DNA from: a bacterium TMED88
GTDB taxonomy: Bacteria > Myxococcota_A > UBA9160 > UBA4427
NCBI GenBank assembly: GCA_002171515.1
Contig: NHEP01000151.1
Span: 1 to 56,825, forward strand
Direction: 5' to 3'
DNA: 56,825 nt
Under the pieces are notes generated by a model. That model saw only the letters and a list, made by a program, of their open reading frames with translations, did no database searches and was not told where the DNA came from. Positions 53,212 through 56,825 of the stretch are shown here, piece after piece (positions within the stretch are counted from its first letter, which is position 1; every line of letters starts with the position of its first letter). The position numbers and the translations under genes were made by a program.

Positions 53212-53965
53212 AACCCAGGCCTTTCGGTTCCTGATCTTCAACCTCGGCCCGAGCCTTGGTCGCGTCGAGACGGGTCCGGAAAACGAAGGCCCAATGATTG
53301 AAGGTGTTTCGAAAAGCAGCAAAATTCTCGACGGGCCCACTCGCATAAGCCAGAGTGGTGCCCGTGGCTCCGCTCGGCAGGGCCGACCGCCGCTCCACCA
53401 CCCGAGCCAGAATCTCATCCGAGCCGGCTGCCCGAAGTGTGAGGACCAAAGTCATCACCGCAGGCGTTCTAATCCAGCGAGACTGGCCGCCCGGCAATAA
53501 GCCCAGCGGAGTCTGCATCACGAGATCAACCAACGCCGCTTCGACGAGCAACGAACCTGGCATCGGCTCTTCGACCCATCGAAATTTCTGACTCTGCCTC
53601 AACTCCCGCCTAAAACGCTCGGCCAGATCGTTTAGAACCGATGCTTCCTCTTCCGCTGAAAGCACGAAATTCGGCTCAAGGGGAAATCGATTATTGGTCG
53701 TCAGCTCTTGGGTCGTATTGCGCGGTGTGCTCTTGAAACTCAAGGTGGGTCGCGCAAAGGCAATTGTTTCATATTTCAAAAAGTCTTCGCCGGGCTTTAA
53801 CTGGGTTTTTTGGAAGCCCGAAAAGCGTACCGGGGCCAATCCGTCTAAAGAGGCCTGGGTCCCTGGCAGGGGGGCCGCTTGCCAACCAGGCCCGAGAGAA
53901 TGGCAGCCCAACGCCATCATGAGGCCAAGGCTCGCCAAAAAGCTCTGTGAGCAAATGCGCTTCAA
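53189..53965 (-). CDS. DUF3313-family lipoprotein
   Basis: A 258-residue protein with a signal ending ALGC (Cys21). SGFQKTQLKPGEDFLKYETIAFARP and later LLVEAALVDLVMQTPLG match the DUF3313 type of envelope lipoproteins of unknown function. It overlaps the VOC gene upstream by ATGA (53962-53965) and the convergent FadL-like gene by 23 bases at its end. Confidence 0.82.
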   Translation of the reverse strand: MKRICSQSFLASLGLMMALGCHSLGPGWQAAPLPGTQASLDGLAPVRFSGFQKTQLKPGEDFLKYETIAFARPTLSFKSTPRNTTQELTTNNRFPLEPNFVLSAEEEASVLNDLAERFRRELRQSQKFRWVEEPMPGSLLVEAALVDLVMQTPLGLLPGGQSRWIRTPAVMTLVLTLRAAGSDEILARVVERRSALPSGATGTTLAYASGPVENFAAFRNTFNHWAFVFRTRLDATKARAEVEDQEPKGLGSRGFSPS

Positions 53966-54510
53966 GCCGAACCCTGAAGAATCAGTTCTTCGATCGGATC
54001 GCCTTGTTCGTAACGTTCGAGCAAGCGTTCCGGATCAAATTCGACTCCCACCGGGTTTTTTGCAAACACTTCGCTGAGCATGAATTCGTTCGCCTCTTCC
54101 AGGGTTTGGAAGTTATCGATTTGAAGCTCTACTCGATTCCCGTCGGGGTCGTCGTAATACATCGAGGTCGTCGCGCCGTGGTTGATCGTCCAAGCGGGAA
54201 GGATGCCCTCGCCTCGAAGACGCTTATAGGTCTGGAGCAGGTCGCCCAACGAGTCGAACGTATAGGCGAAGTGGTCGAGGCCGAGTGCGTTTTGCGGTCG
54301 ATCGGCTAATTCCGGCAGCGCGAGCAGCGCAATTCGATGGTGCTCGTCGTCGTAGGTGAGAAATGCAGCAAAGTCGCTGCTGAAAACGGTCTTGGCCCCT
54401 AAGACCCTGGCGTACCATTCGGAGAGCACGGAGATCTGACGAGTCCGAAGAACAACGTGGGCGAACTTGCCAGGACGGATGATCGAATCCGTATCAAGCG
54501 ACCTTTTCAT
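53962..54510 (-). CDS. VOC-family (glyoxalase / extradiol-type) protein
   Basis: A 182-residue vicinal-oxygen-chelate protein. Metal ligands are plausible at H18 (KFAHVVL), H80 (LDHFAYTF) and E128 (GNRVELQ), the 2-His-1-Glu set of extradiol dioxygenases and glyoxalases. The single VOC core plus a C-terminal tail (NPVGVEFDPERLLERYEQG) is typical of biphenyl-diol-dioxygenase-like proteins. ATG at 54510 with a GGAAAG site; a TTG lies at 54513. Its stop overlaps the lipoprotein start. Confidence 0.9.
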   Translation of the reverse strand: MKRSLDTDSIIRPGKFAHVVLRTRQISVLSEWYARVLGAKTVFSSDFAAFLTYDDEHHRIALLALPELADRPQNALGLDHFAYTFDSLGDLLQTYKRLRGEGILPAWTINHGATTSMYYDDPDGNRVELQIDNFQTLEEANEFMLSEVFAKNPVGVEFDPERLLERYEQGDPIEELILQGSA

Positions 54511-54585
54511 CAAAACTTTCCTTTAAAAACGAACGGAGGGCGGAGAGGCGCCGACGGAACGTCCGGCGATGCCCACCCGGACCGC

Positions 54586-55911
54586 CTAGGTTTTTTTGGA
54601 TGCGAGCGAGCCATGCTCGTCTTTGGCGCGAAGCGCGGCCTCAATTTCACTCCTCACAAAATCGATATGGAGCCGAAGCGAATAAAGTTCTCGGGCGTAA
54701 GAGGTCGGCGTGTGCACCTTCGTGACTTCAGCATCAATTCTCTGCACCTCTGTCAGACAGGCCAATAAATCCTGATGAGATAGAGACTCAACATCCCCGG
54801 GCTCAGCGAGTCGCAGCTCCTTATACCAGCGATAGATGCGAGAGCGGACCCTCCAGCGATAGGTCGGTGGGAAAATCCTTACCAAGGGCAGCAAGAGAGC
54901 GATCAAAGGGATTAGCATGACCTTAAGCCGGTCGACCTGCGTGGCCGCCCAGAACGGGAGATAGCGCTGCAGCAGCGGTGGGCCATATTCGAAATAGCGT
55001 TCGGCATCCGAATCCAGTGGAACATCAACCCACCTCTGGGTCGGAAATTCGCCGGGCTCCGCGAAGAGATCCCCGCCTCCATGAATTTGCGCCGAAGTCT
55101 GAAGCAAAAGATCAACCAACGCGGGATGAAAGCTCGGCCCAACAACTAACTCCGCCGCAGTACTCAAGAGCGCCTTAGGCCTCGCGGGAAGGTTCTGCTT
55201 CAGGCTAATCGCGCCCTCGGGCAAGTTCACCTTGGAAAGCGAACGATTCAAACGCGTGTACGCCTCTGCTCGCGTCATATCGAGCAAGCGAACATCGGCC
55301 CGTTCGATCAGCGTCCGCACAACTGGGGAATCAACACTTCCAACGAGAAAAAGAGCGTCAGCCTCGCCTCGGCTCAGCGTTTGTGCTGCCTCGTCGCTCG
55401 GATCTGAAAGAAAGATGGCCTGCTCGGCGCCGATGTCATTGAGGGCCAAGATCTCCACGGTCAACGCGCGCGTTCCGCTTCCCGCCGGTCCAACCTGAAT
55501 GCGTTGCCCAGCGAGATCGCTCAAAAAATACGCAGGCGATTCGGCAGGCAGAAAAACCCAAAGGGGCTCCAAGAAAATCGAACCCAATCCCCGCAAGGTT
55601 TCCCGTTGTGCATCGCGCACGACGCCCGACTGCACCATCGCCACATCGGCCTGACCTGACTCGAGAAGCGCGAGATTCTCGATCGATCCTTGCGTGTAAA
55701 GGATCTTGAGGTCGATTTTGAATTCTGCCAAGGCGGCCTGATACCGATGGGCAAAGAGCGAGTAGGCGCCTCCGGCTTGGCCCGTCGCCAAAGTGATTTG
55801 ATGCGGCGGCGACGGGGAGACGAATCGGGACGCAAACCAGAAGCCCCCTCCGACGAGCAGCACCGCCAGTCCGAGCAGCTTGAGCCAATCCCTATTGCCT
55901 TGACGCTTCAT
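54586..55911 (-). CDS. membrane-anchored TAXI-type TRAP solute-binding protein (orphan)
   Basis: A 441-residue protein. After an N-terminal anchor (LLGLAVLLVGGGFWFASRF), the TAXI core starts ITLATGQAGGAYSLFAHRY, with VAMVQSGV and VGPAGSGTRALTVEIL. From about 335 a second hydrophobic segment (LMLIPLIALLLPLVRIF-like) leads to a basic cytoplasmic coiled tail. TAXI proteins bind organic acids for TRAP transporters; no dctQ or dctM is present here, so it may act as a sensor or work with a distant permease. It lies 76 bases before the VOC gene start. Confidence 0.9.
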   Translation of the reverse strand: MKRQGNRDWLKLLGLAVLLVGGGFWFASRFVSPSPPHQITLATGQAGGAYSLFAHRYQAALAEFKIDLKILYTQGSIENLALLESGQADVAMVQSGVVRDAQRETLRGLGSIFLEPLWVFLPAESPAYFLSDLAGQRIQVGPAGSGTRALTVEILALNDIGAEQAIFLSDPSDEAAQTLSRGEADALFLVGSVDSPVVRTLIERADVRLLDMTRAEAYTRLNRSLSKVNLPEGAISLKQNLPARPKALLSTAAELVVGPSFHPALVDLLLQTSAQIHGGGDLFAEPGEFPTQRWVDVPLDSDAERYFEYGPPLLQRYLPFWAATQVDRLKVMLIPLIALLLPLVRIFPPTYRWRVRSRIYRWYKELRLAEPGDVESLSHQDLLACLTEVQRIDAEVTKVHTPTSYARELYSLRLHIDFVRSEIEAALRAKDEHGSLASKKT

Positions 55912-56009
55912 CCTCTGGTTCTGCCTTTCATGGCCGCTTTCGGAAGTGTGCGTGAGTGGAGCAGGTCTGCAAGCGACGCAGCACGCGTTTCGGTCAGCGC
56001 GGGGGCCCT

Positions 56010-56567
56010 TTAGGGCGCTTCTGGACTTTCAACCTGAAATCGGTCAAGCAGGCGGGCGACGGTGGTTTCAACCATCAGGGCGGCTCGGTCGGTCTTCCCC
56101 ACAAACCCCTCCTCGACGGCCTGATCGAGGAACGCCAGAAGGGACGTCCAGTAGCCCGCGACATTCAAGACCCCACAGGGCTTACGGTGGACGCCGAGCT
56201 GCGCCCAGGTCAGCACCTCGAAGCACTCCTCCAGAGTGCCGAGTCCTCCCGGAAGCACGACAAAACCATCCGCCAGCTCGGCCATGAGGGCCTTCCGCTC
56301 GTGCATCGAGGCGACGACCCGAAGCTCGGTCAACTCCCGATGCGCCACTTCTGGGTCGGCGAGAAAATCCGGGATCACGCCGGTCACTCGGCCCCCGGCG
56401 GCGAGCGCCGCATCGGCGAGGACCCCCATCAAACCGATGCCCCCGCCCCCGTAAACCAAGTGAAGACCCCGCCGCGCCATCTCCGCCCCGAGCGCCTGAG
56501 CGGCCTCGGCGTACTCAGGTCGATTCCCGAATCGTGCACCGAGAAAGACGCAGAGGCTCTTCATCAT
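56010..56567 (-). CDS. LOG-family protein (cytokinin-riboside-monophosphate hydrolase type)
   Basis: A 185-residue Rossmann-like protein with LVYGGGGIGLMG and VVLPGGLGTLEE, the two LOG signatures (the second holds the catalytic Glu region). LOG proteins hydrolyse N6-modified or plain nucleoside monophosphates. Starts at 56567 or 56564 (MMKSL). The start is 4 bases after the stop of the preceding histidine phosphatase, so the two are one operon. Confidence 0.92.
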   Translation of the reverse strand: MMKSLCVFLGARFGNRPEYAEAAQALGAEMARRGLHLVYGGGGIGLMGVLADAALAAGGRVTGVIPDFLADPEVAHRELTELRVVASMHERKALMAELADGFVVLPGGLGTLEECFEVLTWAQLGVHRKPCGVLNVAGYWTSLLAFLDQAVEEGFVGKTDRAALMVETTVARLLDRFQVESPEAP

Positions 56568-56571
56568 TTTC

Positions 56572-56825
56572 TCAAGCCGGTCCCGAAGTCTTTGCTCGCA
56601 AATGAGCCACTTCGCCAAGGCTTCCAACGCTGCAAATCCCCTCCCGAGAAGCCAGAAATCGGTTGATCGAGGTGTAGCCGGGATTGAAAAAAAGCTTAAA
56701 TCCAAGACCGATCACATGGGCCGCCCACGCGTTGATCACGCCGCCGTGGCAAACGAGGGCAATGCGACGGCCTGGATTTTCGGCGATCGCTTCGTCACAG
56801 GCCGTGACGACGCCATGCCGAAAGG
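56572..56825 (-). CDS. histidine phosphatase family protein, C-terminal fragment
   Basis: Only the last 84 codons are in the window. They contain RRIALVCHGGVINAWAAHV, the second-His motif of the phosphoglycerate-mutase-like histidine phosphatases, followed by NPGYTSINRF and ending KTSGPA at a TGA (56574-56572). The first catalytic RHG and the start are beyond the edge. It leads directly into the LOG gene. Confidence 0.88.
   Translation of the reverse strand, partial: FRHGVVTACDEAIAENPGRRIALVCHGGVINAWAAHVIGLGFKLFFNPGYTSINRFLASREGICSVGSLGEVAHLRAKTSGPA

Noticed and set aside
1-56825. CRISPR arrays, prophage, insertion sequences, tRNA or rRNA genes
   Set aside because: I looked for regular short repeats, transposase or integrase motifs and tRNA-like arms and found none I could support.

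Overview
This is a GC-rich, densely coding chromosomal stretch from a Gram-negative bacterium. The Gram-negative call rests on an RND efflux pump, MlaA and MlaC, a FadL-type barrel, many predicted lipoproteins and periplasmic c-type cytochromes. I count 45 protein-coding genes, two cut off by the window ends. I see no RNA gene, transposase, integrase, CRISPR array or plasmid function. The mix of CoA transferase, acyl-CoA synthetase, GSTs, VOC protein, APH-type kinase, PQQ dehydrogenase, a PPi-type phosphofructokinase and an octaheme/TPR cytochrome suggests an aerobic, lipid- or xenobiotic-using environmental proteobacterium or deltaproteobacteria-like lineage. The exact phylum cannot be fixed by eye.

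Layout, left half. 1-1362 (-) holds an RND efflux adaptor and the start of its pump. 1624-8695 (+) holds a Kup K+ transporter, a Bax-like glucosaminidase lipoprotein, a 1018-residue AsmA/DUF748 protein and an unknown anchored protein. 8819-12102 (+) is a diheme peroxidase translationally coupled to a DAHL-GAF sensor kinase. 12206-14295 (+) is an alpha/beta hydrolase coupled to mlaA. 14347-18456 resembles a light- or UV-response cluster: an SDR-DUF2867 gene diverges from a membrane protein, an SRPBCC protein and a photolyase, across an intergenic region with a perfect 9-bp dyad. 18505-21945 holds a hydrolase and a fatty-acid cis/trans isomerase.

Middle. 22010-23866 (-) encodes a lipoprotein in which a seven-repeat propeller appears to be inserted into one blade of a six-bladed TolB-like propeller. 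This is the most unusual single object here. 24121-26597 is a TerB-Coq4-like protein divergent from a PPi-type phosphofructokinase. 26648-35295 carries small membrane and lipoproteins, an acetoacetate-decarboxylase-family enzyme, a sulfatase-fold lipoprotein with Thr at the nucleophile site, two GSTs, a PQQ dehydrogenase and a UPF0104 membrane protein.

Right half. 35326-43528 is a long minus-strand run: TPR protein, aroB, mlaC-like, octaheme HEAT/TPR cytochrome, DegT aminotransferase and CaiB CoA transferase. 43862-53211 carries two paralogous M48 protease/LysM-like lipoproteins around an acyl-CoA synthetase, a type-B carboxylesterase and an APH-type kinase, then a FadL-like barrel. 53189-56825 (-) carries a DUF3313 lipoprotein coupled to a VOC protein, an orphan TAXI binding protein, a LOG-family protein and the end of a histidine phosphatase.

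A recurring theme is envelope and lipid homeostasis: MlaA, MlaC, AsmA-like, Cti, FadL, UPF0104, M48 proteases and lipoproteins. A second theme is redox and stress: peroxidase-kinase, photolyase and GSTs. The genes are mostly in short operons with ATGA/GTGA overlaps, and several convergent pairs share their stop regions.
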